Source: Shewanella piezotolerans WP3
Lineage (GTDB): Bacteria > Pseudomonadota > Gammaproteobacteria > Enterobacterales > Shewanellaceae
Direction: 5' to 3'
DNA: 64,000 nt
NCBI RefSeq assembly: GCF_000014885.1
Contig: NC_011566.1
Coordinates: 558,001 to 622,000 of the forward strand
In this document: positions 26,347-35,187 of the stretch, piece after piece
Layout of the letters: every line of letters begins with the position of its first letter
Position numbering within the stretch: position 1 is the stretch's first letter
Translations under genes and position numbers: made by a program
Notes under the pieces: model-generated
Told to the model about the DNA's origin: nothing
The model's database searches: none
Seen by the model: the letters and a program-made list of their open reading frames with translations, nothing else

Positions 26347-29300
26347 ATGAAACCGACTGATCAAGCGCCTCAGCTAAAGTCACCGATACAGAAAAATTAT
26401 AGTAGAGCCGTATTTTACACCTATATTGGTGTAATCATTATGGCGCTTGTCACCGCTTGGTTCTTTTTTGAAAGACAAAAAACCCAAGTGATAGAGCAGC
26501 GTGAAGAGCTTGTTGAACGCCATGTATTGCAGATTGATCTATTGCTTGAGTCGAGTATTAGAGCAGTAAAAAGCTTGCGTAACGTTGCTATTGACCATCT
26601 CAGGCTGGGTGAACTCGTACGTAAAGAGCGCTTACCCCAGTATGAAAAGTTTAACGAAAGCGGCCAGTTTTTTACCTTAGAACCCAGTTATGCTAAAAGC
26701 GGTGAACCTTTCACTAATATGGGGCGTATCACTGGTGCGGGTTCGCTCAACGGCCGTAGCGATAAGTTTTATCAAGAGCTAGAGATGTTATTTGAACTGT
26801 CTCTTTCATTTCCAGTGGCGACACTTGCCGCACCCAACGCTTCATCTATTTATTACACCTCTAAACGGCGGATTATGTCTTATTATCCTTGGCCGTCTAA
26901 TGAACAACGCTTCCGTGATGAACTGCTTAATAAGAAACAATTTCAGCTAGCAACGCCAGCCATGAATCCGCAGCGCAGTATTTTTTGGAGTCCAGCATAT
27001 GTCGAACCTGCGGAAAAAGGCCTATTAACTACGTTGGGGGTGCCCATCTATTTAGAAGATGAGTTTATTGGCTCAATTAACTTAGATATGACCCTTTCCT
27101 CACTCGCAAAACAGATCCGGCTCTATTTTAAAATGCCTGGCACAGTGATTTTGCTGGATCAAGACAACAATATTCTCTCCCACAGTGATATCGATACTTC
27201 TGAGTTTAATCGGGTTTATCACATTAGTCAGAAGATCCCTTCTGAACTGCATTCCATTCCAGAGTCCGAGTTATTTGATGCTCATGAAGGCATTATTCGC
27301 AATGGTTACTATATTCATTCGGTTGCTTTAAACAATGCGCCTTGGCGCTTGCTGTATCTGCAAGATGTTGATGATCTCTTTAAAGACTCTTGGGAAAAGC
27401 TTGAGCTGACATTTGTATTAGTGGTGATGGCACTGTCGGTATTGGTGACGATTGTGCATTGGCAAACCAGGCGCTCTTTCGTTAATCCTGCAACTCGATT
27501 ACTGACGCATCTCGAAGAGTGTTCCGCTGAGCCAATTAAACCCCCTGAGAAGATTACTCAAGGTTGGGGGCCATGGTTCCAGCTGGTGAGTCGGATTTTT
27601 GAAGAGAACAAGCAATATACTCGCCATCTTGCGGAGCAAAACAGGCGGCTGGATAAATTGGTAGCCCAGCGAACAGAGCGACTAAAAGAGACCACTGAGC
27701 GACGCGAGGAGGAGTATGCACTGCTGCGTTCTTTACTCGATTCAATTCCTGAGGCGATTGTATTTAAAGATAAAGATGGTCGCTATTTGGGCTGTAATAA
27801 ATCTGCCGAACGAATGCTGGGCTACACCGAAAATGAGATTGTTGGTCAGTATGCCGATGCATTGATCCCGAGCGAACAAGCCGTTCGTATTCGCGCCGAA
27901 GATGAGAGAGTACTCGCCAATCGAGTACCACTTCGTTACCAAGAAAAAGTCGATTTTGCCGGTAAACCTGTATTACTTGATACCCTAAAAATTCCATTTT
28001 ATAACCGCCGCGACGAACTACTTGGTTTGATTGCAGTTTGGCGTGATGTCACCCGAGAATATGAGTCGGCAGAGCAGCTACGTTTATCTGAAGAGCGTTA
28101 TCATTTGGCGATGGACGCGGTAGAAGATGGCTTATGGGATTGGTATTTAGATTCTGAACAAATTATCTGTAACCCCGCCTATTACTCAATGCTGGGTTAT
28201 AAAAGTAATGAGTTTCCGGCACTGGTTTCGACAATCGATGAGCTGATCCATCCCGATGACCGCATTAGGGTAGAGGAGCATCGTAATGAATACTTGAACA
28301 ATCCTATTGGCACCTATGATGTCGAATTTAGGATGTTGGGTAAAAGTGGTGAGTATCATTGGTTGCTGTCTCGTGGCCGTGTGGTTGAGTTTACTCCAAC
28401 TAACCAACCAAAGCGTATGGTCGGTACCCACAAAGATATTACCCGTCATAAGCGTAATGAAGTCGCGATGCTTGAAGCGAAACAAGATGCTGAAATGGCC
28501 AATCTCTATAAAAGTGAATTCTTGGCTAATATGAGCCACGAGATCCGTACACCGATGAATGCAATTATCGGTATGTTGCAGTTAGCACAGCGTACATCAT
28601 TGACTCTACAGCAAAAGGATTACCTAGAAAAAGCTGATTTTTCTGCGCATTCACTGCTGCGGATCATCAACGATATTCTCGATTTCTCTAAAATTGAAGC
28701 CGGTAAGCTAGAGCTTGAACGGGTTGCATTCCCACTTGATAAAGTACTGGATCACGCGCTGGATCTTAATGCGCTAAAAGCGCAAGAGAAAGGAGTCGAG
28801 CTACTCTTATATGCCCCTGTCACGGCAGGGCTAATTCTTGAGGGCGATCCGCTGCGTCTTGGTCAGGTTCTGATTAACATGCTCTCAAACGCGGTTAAAT
28901 TTACAAAATCAGGTGAAATTGAACTTGGCTGTGAAGATGTTGGTGAGCGTGACCACCGTATAACGCTAAAATTCTGGGTGCGTGACACGGGGATCGGGAT
29001 CAGTAAAGAGCAGCAAGCGATACTGTTTGATGCCTTTGCTCAAGCCGATGGTTCTACCACTCGTAAATACGGTGGTACCGGTCTAGGTTTGTCTATCAGT
29101 AAGCACTTAGTGTCGATGATGGGTGGCACTATGCAAGTTGAAAGTGAGATGGGGGTGGGCAGTACCTTTAGCTTTACCATTAGCTTTGAGATTGCTGAAG
29201 AGGCTGAAGTGCAGCCACTGGTTATCCCCTCTACATTAGGGGGATTGAAAACTTTAGTTATAGATGACAACCCAACAGCACTGCAGATTTACTCGAGCGT

Positions 29301-30051
29301 GATGCGCGACTTCCATTTCTCTGTTGATACCGCAGCTAGCGGCCCTGAAGGATTATACAAACTCAGCAAGAACCCAGTCGACTTGTTGCTCCTAGATTGG
29401 ATGATGCCTGAAATGGACGGCATAGCAGTAATTGAAGAGATCGACGACATGGTCGCTTCAGGTAAGTTAGCCAAACGTCCAGTGATTATCATGATGACGG
29501 CTTATGCGGCTGAGCCTATGCATAAAGATATAGCGGGCTCAAATGTATTCGCACTGCTGCAAAAGCCGTTTAAAGCCTCATCGTTGTTTGATGAAATCAT
29601 TTTGGCATTCTCAGATGAACCGAGCTTAAATCTATTGCCTGAAGTCAGTGAAGAATCGACCGATAAGGATACGGGTTACATCTTGCTGGTAGAAGATAAC
29701 TTCATTAATCAGCAGGTCGCTACCGAACTGCTTAAAAGTGCAGGTTATACTGTGGATGTTGCTGAAAATGGTCAGATAGCATTGGATATGATTGACAGCG
29801 CCAACTACGATGCAGTTTTAATGGATATTCAGATGCCAGTGATGGATGGCTTGACTGCGACAAAAGAGCTGCGTAAGCGCTACTCTGCGACAGAGTTACC
29901 TGTTATCGCGATGACTGCGCATGCTATGTCGGGCGATAGAGAAAAAAGTCTATCGGCGGGAATGAATGCTCATATCACTAAACCTATAGTACTCAATGAA
30001 TTGTTTGAAACCTTGAGTCATTGGATTGAAGAGTGTGGCCGCAAGTCATAA
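26347..30051 (+). CDS. arcS: Hybrid sensor histidine kinase, ArcS-like
   Basis: The 1234-residue inner-membrane kinase has a transmembrane helix (about 22-42), a large periplasmic CACHE-like sensor, a second helix (about 350-372), a coiled coil (410-460), two PAS domains (about 460-575 and 580-700), HisKA with phospho-His731, a HATPase domain, and two receiver domains with Asp1017 and Asp1160. In Shewanella oneidensis the ArcS kinase (SO_0577, from memory) has this architecture and feeds the HptA-ArcA pathway in place of ArcB. The neighbouring PIN/PhoH and RapA genes fit the same locus. The arcS name is inferred from architecture plus context. AAGG lies 8 bases before the ATG. Confidence 0.82.
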   Translation: MKPTDQAPQLKSPIQKNYSRAVFYTYIGVIIMALVTAWFFFERQKTQVIEQREELVERHVLQIDLLLESSIRAVKSLRNVAIDHLRLGELVRKERLPQYEKFNESGQFFTLEPSYAKSGEPFTNMGRITGAGSLNGRSDKFYQELEMLFELSLSFPVATLAAPNASSIYYTSKRRIMSYYPWPSNEQRFRDELLNKKQFQLATPAMNPQRSIFWSPAYVEPAEKGLLTTLGVPIYLEDEFIGSINLDMTLSSLAKQIRLYFKMPGTVILLDQDNNILSHSDIDTSEFNRVYHISQKIPSELHSIPESELFDAHEGIIRNGYYIHSVALNNAPWRLLYLQDVDDLFKDSWEKLELTFVLVVMALSVLVTIVHWQTRRSFVNPATRLLTHLEECSAEPIKPPEKITQGWGPWFQLVSRIFEENKQYTRHLAEQNRRLDKLVAQRTERLKETTERREEEYALLRSLLDSIPEAIVFKDKDGRYLGCNKSAERMLGYTENEIVGQYADALIPSEQAVRIRAEDERVLANRVPLRYQEKVDFAGKPVLLDTLKIPFYNRRDELLGLIAVWRDVTREYESAEQLRLSEERYHLAMDAVEDGLWDWYLDSEQIICNPAYYSMLGYKSNEFPALVSTIDELIHPDDRIRVEEHRNEYLNNPIGTYDVEFRMLGKSGEYHWLLSRGRVVEFTPTNQPKRMVGTHKDITRHKRNEVAMLEAKQDAEMANLYKSEFLANMSHEIRTPMNAIIGMLQLAQRTSLTLQQKDYLEKADFSAHSLLRIINDILDFSKIEAGKLELERVAFPLDKVLDHALDLNALKAQEKGVELLLYAPVTAGLILEGDPLRLGQVLINMLSNAVKFTKSGEIELGCEDVGERDHRITLKFWVRDTGIGISKEQQAILFDAFAQADGSTTRKYGGTGLGLSISKHLVSMMGGTMQVESEMGVGSTFSFTISFEIAEEAEVQPLVIPSTLGGLKTLVIDDNPTALQIYSSVMRDFHFSVDTAASGPEGLYKLSKNPVDLLLLDWMMPEMDGIAVIEEIDDMVASGKLAKRPVIIMMTAYAAEPMHKDIAGSNVFALLQKPFKASSLFDEIILAFSDEPSLNLLPEVSEESTDKDTGYILLVEDNFINQQVATELLKSAGYTVDVAENGQIALDMIDSANYDAVLMDIQMPVMDGLTATKELRKRYSATELPVIAMTAHAMSGDREKSLSAGMNAHITKPIVLNELFETLSHWIEECGRKS

Positions 30052-30178
30052 TGTGTAAATGTTTCACGTCTAACTGTTGATATAGGCTTGCTAAAATGCA
30101 AGCCTATTTATTAAGCTAACAAATAATTAAGACTATTGAGATTGACGATAGCAACTAAATAAGGCTCAAGGAGAGACC

Positions 30179-32578
30179 ATGAAACCCTACAAACTCGCAC
30201 TGGCAATCGCCTTAGCGACAGTGCCATTGACTAGTGTGTATGCTGCTACAAATACTGCGACTATTATTAAAAAAAGCCAGGCAGCCACCGGTTTCATTAA
30301 TCTGTTTTATGAGAAAGCCTCTGGTGATCTCTATCTCGAAGCGAACAAGCTAAATAAACCATTCTTGCTGCTGACTAGTCTGCCACATGGCGTAGGCTCT
30401 AATGATATCGGTTTAGACAGAGGACAGTTAGGCCGTACACGCATGGTGCAGTTTGAGCGTCATGGTCCATACCTAATTCTTAAGCAGCTTAATACTGCTT
30501 ACCGAGCGAGTACGGATAATGCGGCTGAGCAACGTGCCGTTAAAGAAGCCTTTGCCGAATCGGTGTTATGGCGTGGAAAAGTGGTTAAAGGTAAGCGTAA
30601 CTTAGTGGCTATCAACGAGCTAGTGGTTAATGATTTACATGGTATTAGCGAAGTATTAGAACAAACTAAACAGGGCAGTTACCAGTTAGATAAGAGCAAG
30701 TCATTAATCTTACCTGAAGGAGTAAAGTCCTTTGAGCGCAATAGCGATGTTGATGTACTGCTGACCTTTAATAGTGCCAAAGCTGGTAACTATGTCGCAC
30801 AGGTTACTCCTGACGCTAAGCATTTATCTGTCCGTCTTCGTTATTCCTTTATTGCTTTACCAGAAGAGCAGTATCAAGTGCGTAGTTACCACCCAATGAG
30901 TGGTTACCTCTCTGATGATTACCTCGATTACGGTACTCGTGTTGACCAAGATATCCGTCAGCGCTTTTTACTGCGCCATCGATTAGAGAAAGTAACGCCG
31001 GGTGCTGCGCCTAGCCAGGTCGTTAAGCCGATTACTTATTACCTAGATCCTGGAGTACCAGAGCCTATCCGTTCAGCGCTGCTTGAAGGAGCTCGTTGGT
31101 GGGAAGATGCCTTTACTGATGCAGGTTTTATCAACGGCTTTAAAGTGGAGTTATTGCCCGAGGATGCCGATCCGCAAGATGTACGCTATAACGTCATTCA
31201 GTGGGTGCACCGTGCAACCCGTGGTTGGTCGTATGGCTCAGCCGTTACCGACCCTAGAACAGGTGAGATCATCAAAGGGCATGTCACGTTAGGCAGTCAA
31301 CGGGTACGACAAGACCACCTTATCGCACGTGGATTAACGGCAGGCTGGCAAGACAGAGCGGCAGCAGATGATGCCGCTATGGCACTGTCTTTAGCACGTA
31401 TCAGGCAGTTATCTGCGCACGAAGTTGGCCATACATTGGGCTTAGATCATAACTTTGCAGCATCAAGCAATGATAATGCTTCTGTCATGGATTACCCACA
31501 TCCTATGGTTACGGTAAATGGCGGTAAGATTGATATCAGTAAACCTTATGATGAAGGTGTTGGTGCGTGGGATAAGTACACAGTAGCGTACGGCTACAGT
31601 GAGTTTGCTCCAGAGCAGGAAAAAGTTAAGCTGGCTGAACTTCGAAATCAGGTTGAACGTAAAGGGTTGCGTTACATCGGTGAGGCAGATTCTCGTAGTG
31701 CAGGCGCGAGCAATGCCTATGCTAGTTTATGGGATAATGGCACAGACCCTGTTGCAGAGCTGAAACGATTAGGTGCAGTACGTGCAAAGGCAATACAGGA
31801 TTTTTCTGCAGCAACACTGCTAGCCGAGCAACCAAAAGGTGAGTTGAGTGATGCATTTGTTCCTATCTATTTGCTAACGAGGTTTCAGCTAACAGCAGCA
31901 GCTAAGTTTATTGGTGGAACTGATTACACTTATGGAGATGGGGTCGATGGTAAAAGCTGGCACTATCTAGCCCCAGCGCTGCAACAGCAAGCATTAGAAG
32001 CAATTTTATCGACCTTAACACCCGATGAATTGACTATCTCTGAACCATTGCAGCAGATGTTAGTTCCAAAAGCGGGTAACTATCAAAACACTCGTGAGAG
32101 TTTCCATTCGGGATTAGGAGTAGTGGCAGATCCGCTAGGTATGGCAGAAGTACTGAGTCGTCATGCTTTGTCACAAGTGTTTGTGCCAGAACGCATTAAC
32201 CGGGTGAACCAAGCTTACCTTAACGATAAAGAGCAGTGGTCAGTGGTTAAGATCACCGATAAAGTACTGGCCAAAACAGTGTTCAACGATATTCCTACAG
32301 GGGCTGAGCTAGGAGTGTGGATGCGGGTTAACGCGGTCACTATTGATGTATTACTACAGGCTTATCACAATGAAAAAACTAGACCTGAGGTTAAGGCGCA
32401 ACTGGCTGAGCGCTTAACTTATACCGTGAAGCAATTAAAGCGAAAAGTGAAGCGAGTTAGTGCTTATGAAGCGGCGCATTTTGCTTGGTTGCAGCAAGGT
32501 ATTGAAAAGGGCTTACTTAATCCAGAAATTAAGTTGATTATTAAGCCTTTACCTATGCCGCCTGGTTCACCTATCTAA
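30179..32578 (+). CDS. Secreted zinc-dependent metalloprotease (DUF5117/DUF4953 type)
   Basis: The 799-residue protein has a signal peptide (1-22, ending Val-Tyr-Ala). The zinc site is HEVGHTLGLDH with His414, Glu415, His418 and His424, a metzincin-like pattern. The N-terminal half contains segments such as FINLFYEKASGDLYLE and YLDYGTRVDQ that fit the DUF5117/DUF4953 metalloproteases. It probably acts in the periplasm or outside. An AAGGAG site lies 5 bases before the ATG. It sits 127 bases after the ArcS-like gene and ends at a strong terminator. Confidence 0.85.
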   Translation: MKPYKLALAIALATVPLTSVYAATNTATIIKKSQAATGFINLFYEKASGDLYLEANKLNKPFLLLTSLPHGVGSNDIGLDRGQLGRTRMVQFERHGPYLILKQLNTAYRASTDNAAEQRAVKEAFAESVLWRGKVVKGKRNLVAINELVVNDLHGISEVLEQTKQGSYQLDKSKSLILPEGVKSFERNSDVDVLLTFNSAKAGNYVAQVTPDAKHLSVRLRYSFIALPEEQYQVRSYHPMSGYLSDDYLDYGTRVDQDIRQRFLLRHRLEKVTPGAAPSQVVKPITYYLDPGVPEPIRSALLEGARWWEDAFTDAGFINGFKVELLPEDADPQDVRYNVIQWVHRATRGWSYGSAVTDPRTGEIIKGHVTLGSQRVRQDHLIARGLTAGWQDRAAADDAAMALSLARIRQLSAHEVGHTLGLDHNFAASSNDNASVMDYPHPMVTVNGGKIDISKPYDEGVGAWDKYTVAYGYSEFAPEQEKVKLAELRNQVERKGLRYIGEADSRSAGASNAYASLWDNGTDPVAELKRLGAVRAKAIQDFSAATLLAEQPKGELSDAFVPIYLLTRFQLTAAAKFIGGTDYTYGDGVDGKSWHYLAPALQQQALEAILSTLTPDELTISEPLQQMLVPKAGNYQNTRESFHSGLGVVADPLGMAEVLSRHALSQVFVPERINRVNQAYLNDKEQWSVVKITDKVLAKTVFNDIPTGAELGVWMRVNAVTIDVLLQAYHNEKTRPEVKAQLAERLTYTVKQLKRKVKRVSAYEAAHFAWLQQGIEKGLLNPEIKLIIKPLPMPPGSPI

Positions 32579-32604
32579 GCTCATTGATTTTTGAGATGGC
32601 AGAT

Positions 32605-32636
32605 AAAGCGTTTGGTAATAACCAAGCGCTTTTTTT
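32605..32636 (+). terminator. Intrinsic terminator after metalloprotease gene
   Basis: Stem AAAGCGTTTGGT/ACCAAGCGCTTT with loop AATA and one wobble pair, running into a T tract. Confidence 0.85.
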
Positions 32637-32721
32637 ATTGCTGACGAAGTGAAACTATTCTTTGGCGTGCATGTCTATATTAACGTAATAACTCTATTTG
32701 CACTGAAATATAGGAAACCCT

Positions 32722-33117
32722 TTGCTTAAACCACTAACACATCTTTTTTTAGTCATCTCGTTGTTGTGGCAGTTTATGCTCACACCCGCGATGGCGTTGC
32801 CAGATCTGTTACATACGGTTAGCGAAAATCAAATCAGTATATCTGAGTCGTATTCTGACACAGTGGCTGTCGATGAGACGGTTTCTAATAGCGATCTGTT
32901 AACTGAGTTAGGGCTCGATTTCACACTTCTTTGCGACAATATTTGTCAAGATTTAGCCTCTGGGCATTGTTCGACTCATGGCGGTTGCACAACAGGCTTG
33001 CACTATTTGCCTTTGTTAGCCCTACCAACCAACTTCGAGAGCGAAAAAATTGTTGAACCACTGTGGTCAATAAAAACGGTTTCCCCTCATATAGTTAATC
33101 CTCCTCCGACTGCATAG
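32722..33117 (+). CDS. Secreted Cys/His-rich small protein (DUF2946-like tail)
   Basis: The 131-residue product starts at TTG, 8 bases after AGGA. It has a signal peptide (1-25, ending Ala-Met-Ala). The central part holds four cysteines and two histidines in CDNICQ and GHCSTHGGC, a plausible metal site. The C-terminus is Asn-Pro-Pro-Pro-Thr-Ala, much like the tail of the zinc-cluster protein at 11236-11526. Family assignment is tentative; a periplasmic metal-binding role is inferred. Confidence 0.55.
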   Translation: MLKPLTHLFLVISLLWQFMLTPAMALPDLLHTVSENQISISESYSDTVAVDETVSNSDLLTELGLDFTLLCDNICQDLASGHCSTHGGCTTGLHYLPLLALPTNFESEKIVEPLWSIKTVSPHIVNPPPTA

Positions 33118-33251
33118 CATCTAGCATAGTTTTAAACTTTTGTATGTTATATGTATCAAATTGCAAAATTTGTCCCTTTTTTGTTCTCTAAAACAGGTAA
33201 ATCAATTAGACTGTTTGTTAACGAAATGGGCAAATAAGATTGGAGTTGTAT

Positions 33252-33566
33252 ATGAAAATGTTAACCAGCGTAGCCTTATCTATAGTTGTATCTTTAGTTT
33301 CTAGTTCTGCCATGGCTGAACGACCAGATTTTTCTAAAACAGCAGCAGCACGTGCTGATTACGATTTTTCGAAAAATGTTTCAGCGGCAGAACAGCCAAA
33401 TAATATTCAAAGAATTTCAAGTCGTCATGATTTTTCAAAAACATTGGCAGCCACTAGCGCTTATGATTTTTCAAAAAATCCAAAGCCAACGATGAATCTG
33501 CGTACGAATCCAAGTACGCAACACGATTTCTCTAAGACTAATACAGCGAAAGAATCAGCCATGTAA
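33252..33566 (+). CDS. Secreted DFSK-repeat protein
   Basis: I start at ATG 33252, 6 bases after GGAG, giving 104 residues; an upstream TTG is less likely. A signal peptide ends near residue 22. The mature protein is built of a roughly 34-residue repeat present about two and a half times: DFSK occurs at residues 26, 38, 60, 72 and 92, with the following residue alternating Thr, Asn, Thr, Asn, Thr. There are no cysteines and the linkers are rich in Ala, Asn, Pro and Ser, so it may be largely unfolded. I know no family with this motif. A terminator follows. Confidence 0.6.
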   Translation: MKMLTSVALSIVVSLVSSSAMAERPDFSKTAAARADYDFSKNVSAAEQPNNIQRISSRHDFSKTLAATSAYDFSKNPKPTMNLRTNPSTQHDFSKTNTAKESAM

Positions 33567-33604
33567 TGTGAGTCAACATTATTAATTGTTGCACACTGTA
33601 AATG

Positions 33605-33634
33605 AAAGGGTTACTCGATGAGTGACCCTTTTTT
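33605..33634 (+). terminator. Intrinsic terminator of DFSK-repeat gene
   Basis: Stem AAAGGGTTACTC/GAGTGACCCTTT with one wobble pair and a tight loop, then a T run. Confidence 0.85.
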
Positions 33635-33652
33635 GTAAGGAAATGGCGAGTA

Positions 33653-34238
33653 ATTCCAATCAGCATAGCAAGTTGATCTACTCAGAGTGTTTTGGCGAAC
33701 TCATTCAAGGCTGGCTAATCCAAAGTGAGTAATAATACCAATTGCATTAAAAGTTTGACCATTCAGTGGGAATTCAAAACGCTGTAGGCAAGTAGTGGAA
33801 TTTGAGGTAATAGTTATTCTCGGCTCTGGCATCCTGCTTCGCTCTCGATAATTGCTCCTGCATTATTCTACCTTCGACCATCCTTGGTCTCGTACCTCCT
33901 AAATCTGACCGCCAAGGAGGGCTGGAATGTCTTATTTTGTATGGAACAAAATAGACCGTTTAGTCGTATATCCAAATCTCATAGCGAAGCATACAGCGTT
34001 TGCCAATTTGTTTAACCTCAGCCGCACTACGTGAGCCCCTCAGTCTTTCCACTTCTGCTTTGCATTGGCTTAAAAGGGGATAACCATTTCTTTACCAATG
34101 CGCTTTGAATTGAAAAGGCTGAGGGGCTCTGAACTGGTCAAATACTTAATGCAATTGGTATAACACAATGGTTATTCCCTTATGAGTTTATTCGCCGCCG
34201 AAGTAGCAAGCCGCTAAACTCTCGCTGAGCGTATAATA
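33653..34238. repeat. Degenerate family A repeat split by an inserted element
   Basis: The left 80 bases match the left end of the family A repeats (ATTCCAATCAG for ATACCAATCAG), and 34162-34238 match their central and right parts (CAATGGTTATTCCC and CGCTAAACTCTCGCTGAGC). Another element occupies 33735-34161. The copy has also lost about 180 bases between AGTAGCAAGCC and CGCTAAACTC. Confidence 0.7.
33735..34161. repeat. MITE-like repeat, family B, nested insertion
   Basis: A 427-bp non-coding element bounded by perfect 16-bp inverted ends, ATACCAATTGCATTAA, extending imperfectly to about 31 bp (TTTGACCA and TTCAG also pair). Internal complementary blocks near AGCCCCTCAG (34035) and CTGAGGGGCT (34119) would form a hairpin. 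It sits inside a family A copy, so it inserted later. Confidence 0.75.
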
Positions 34239-34244
34239 TTACTC

Positions 34245-34583
34245 TCAATCTTGGCGGCGACCTAAGCGAAATGAATCAGCCACACCTACCACCCAAGAAA
34301 GCACAAAACCTGCAGTAGCAATATTGATCCATAATGCTTCATTACCAGCAGGCGCTTGAGTAACTGCACTGTAAATGGCATCGAGTTGTAGCGGAATTTC
34401 ACCATTGATTATCTTCTCAGAGATAAGCTGTGCTTTTTGATAAGCATGCCAGCATAGGTAACTTATCGCAGCGATTGCAGTGACCAGAATAATATTTCCC
34501 ATAGCGCGCTGCTTTAGATAAAAATGACCTGCTCCCGGGCATACAAATGCTGATAACAACGCGGCTTTTACTGAGGTTTTCAT
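34245..34583 (-). CDS. Small two-helix membrane protein
   Basis: I start at the ATG preceded by AGGAAAGACC, giving 112 residues; the longer frame adds ten polar residues without a ribosome site. The N-terminal region has SAFVCPGAGHFYLKQ, a Pro-Gly-x-Gly-x-Phe-Tyr turn seen in several TM2-like small membrane proteins, then a helix (about 28-48). A second helix lies near 86-103, before a basic tail. Function unknown. It follows the gene at 34627 by 43 bases and is likely co-transcribed. Confidence 0.55.
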   Translation of the reverse strand: MKTSVKAALLSAFVCPGAGHFYLKQRAMGNIILVTAIAAISYLCWHAYQKAQLISEKIINGEIPLQLDAIYSAVTQAPAGNEALWINIATAGFVLSWVVGVADSFRLGRRQD

Positions 34584-34626
34584 GGTCTTTCCTGTGTGCT
34601 TTTTAGTGGCCAACTACTTATAGTGC

Positions 34627-34986
34627 TTACTCGAGATCAATACGGCGAATAGCTTGCTTTAAAAAACTGACCTTATGTTCTAACTGTTGCCGACGTTCAT
34701 CTTGCTGCCTGTGTGATTCGAGCTGACTTTGTGCACCCGCTAGCTCTTGTACTAACCAGCCTCTGATCATCACGTAATATCGGGAGTCCGTGCCATATTG
34801 GTAGATCAACTCGAGTGAATCTGATTGTGGAGTGGTAATGGCTTTGTCGATAGCCTTAACCATCACACCAATTTCATATTCTGATTGCTGCTGGAGGGCG
34901 TCATTATGCGCCGATACAGGGCTTGCGAATAGCACTGCCCCAAGGGTGAATATGTTAGCTAAATGACATAATGCAAAACGTTTCAT
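34627..34986 (-). CDS. Secreted coiled-coil protein of unknown function
   Basis: A 119-residue product with a signal peptide (Met-Lys-Arg start, ending Val-Ser-Ala at about 26). The mature part is charged and helical, with a probable coiled coil in the last 45 residues (many Gln, Glu, Arg). No cysteine and no recognised domain. The start is uncertain because neither candidate ATG has a clear ribosome site. It forms a likely two-gene unit with the membrane protein at 34245. Confidence 0.5.
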   Translation of the reverse strand: MKRFALCHLANIFTLGAVLFASPVSAHNDALQQQSEYEIGVMVKAIDKAITTPQSDSLELIYQYGTDSRYYVMIRGWLVQELAGAQSQLESHRQQDERRQQLEHKVSFLKQAIRRIDLE

Positions 34987-35086
34987 AGGTGGCATCGGTC
35001 AATGTGAATTAGTTTAAGGTTAACAGTCTGGCTTGGGGATTACTCATAAAATATTGTTCATCTTTTATGGCTAGTGGCTAAAAGTA

Positions 35087-35120
35087 CTCAGGCTCAGCAC
35101 ATTACTGTGTTGAGCCTGAG
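35087..35120 (-). terminator. Terminator of the RND efflux operon
   Basis: CTCAGGCTCA...TGAGCCTGAG forms a stem of about 14 bp around a 6-base loop; on the minus strand it is followed by TACTTTTAG. It lies 68 bases beyond the permease stop codon. Confidence 0.6.
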
Positions 35121-35187
35121 CTGCCGGGAAGCATTTTTTAAATTAGCTAATTTGATCTATTGGGTTATTTAATGCGTGGTAACCCCC

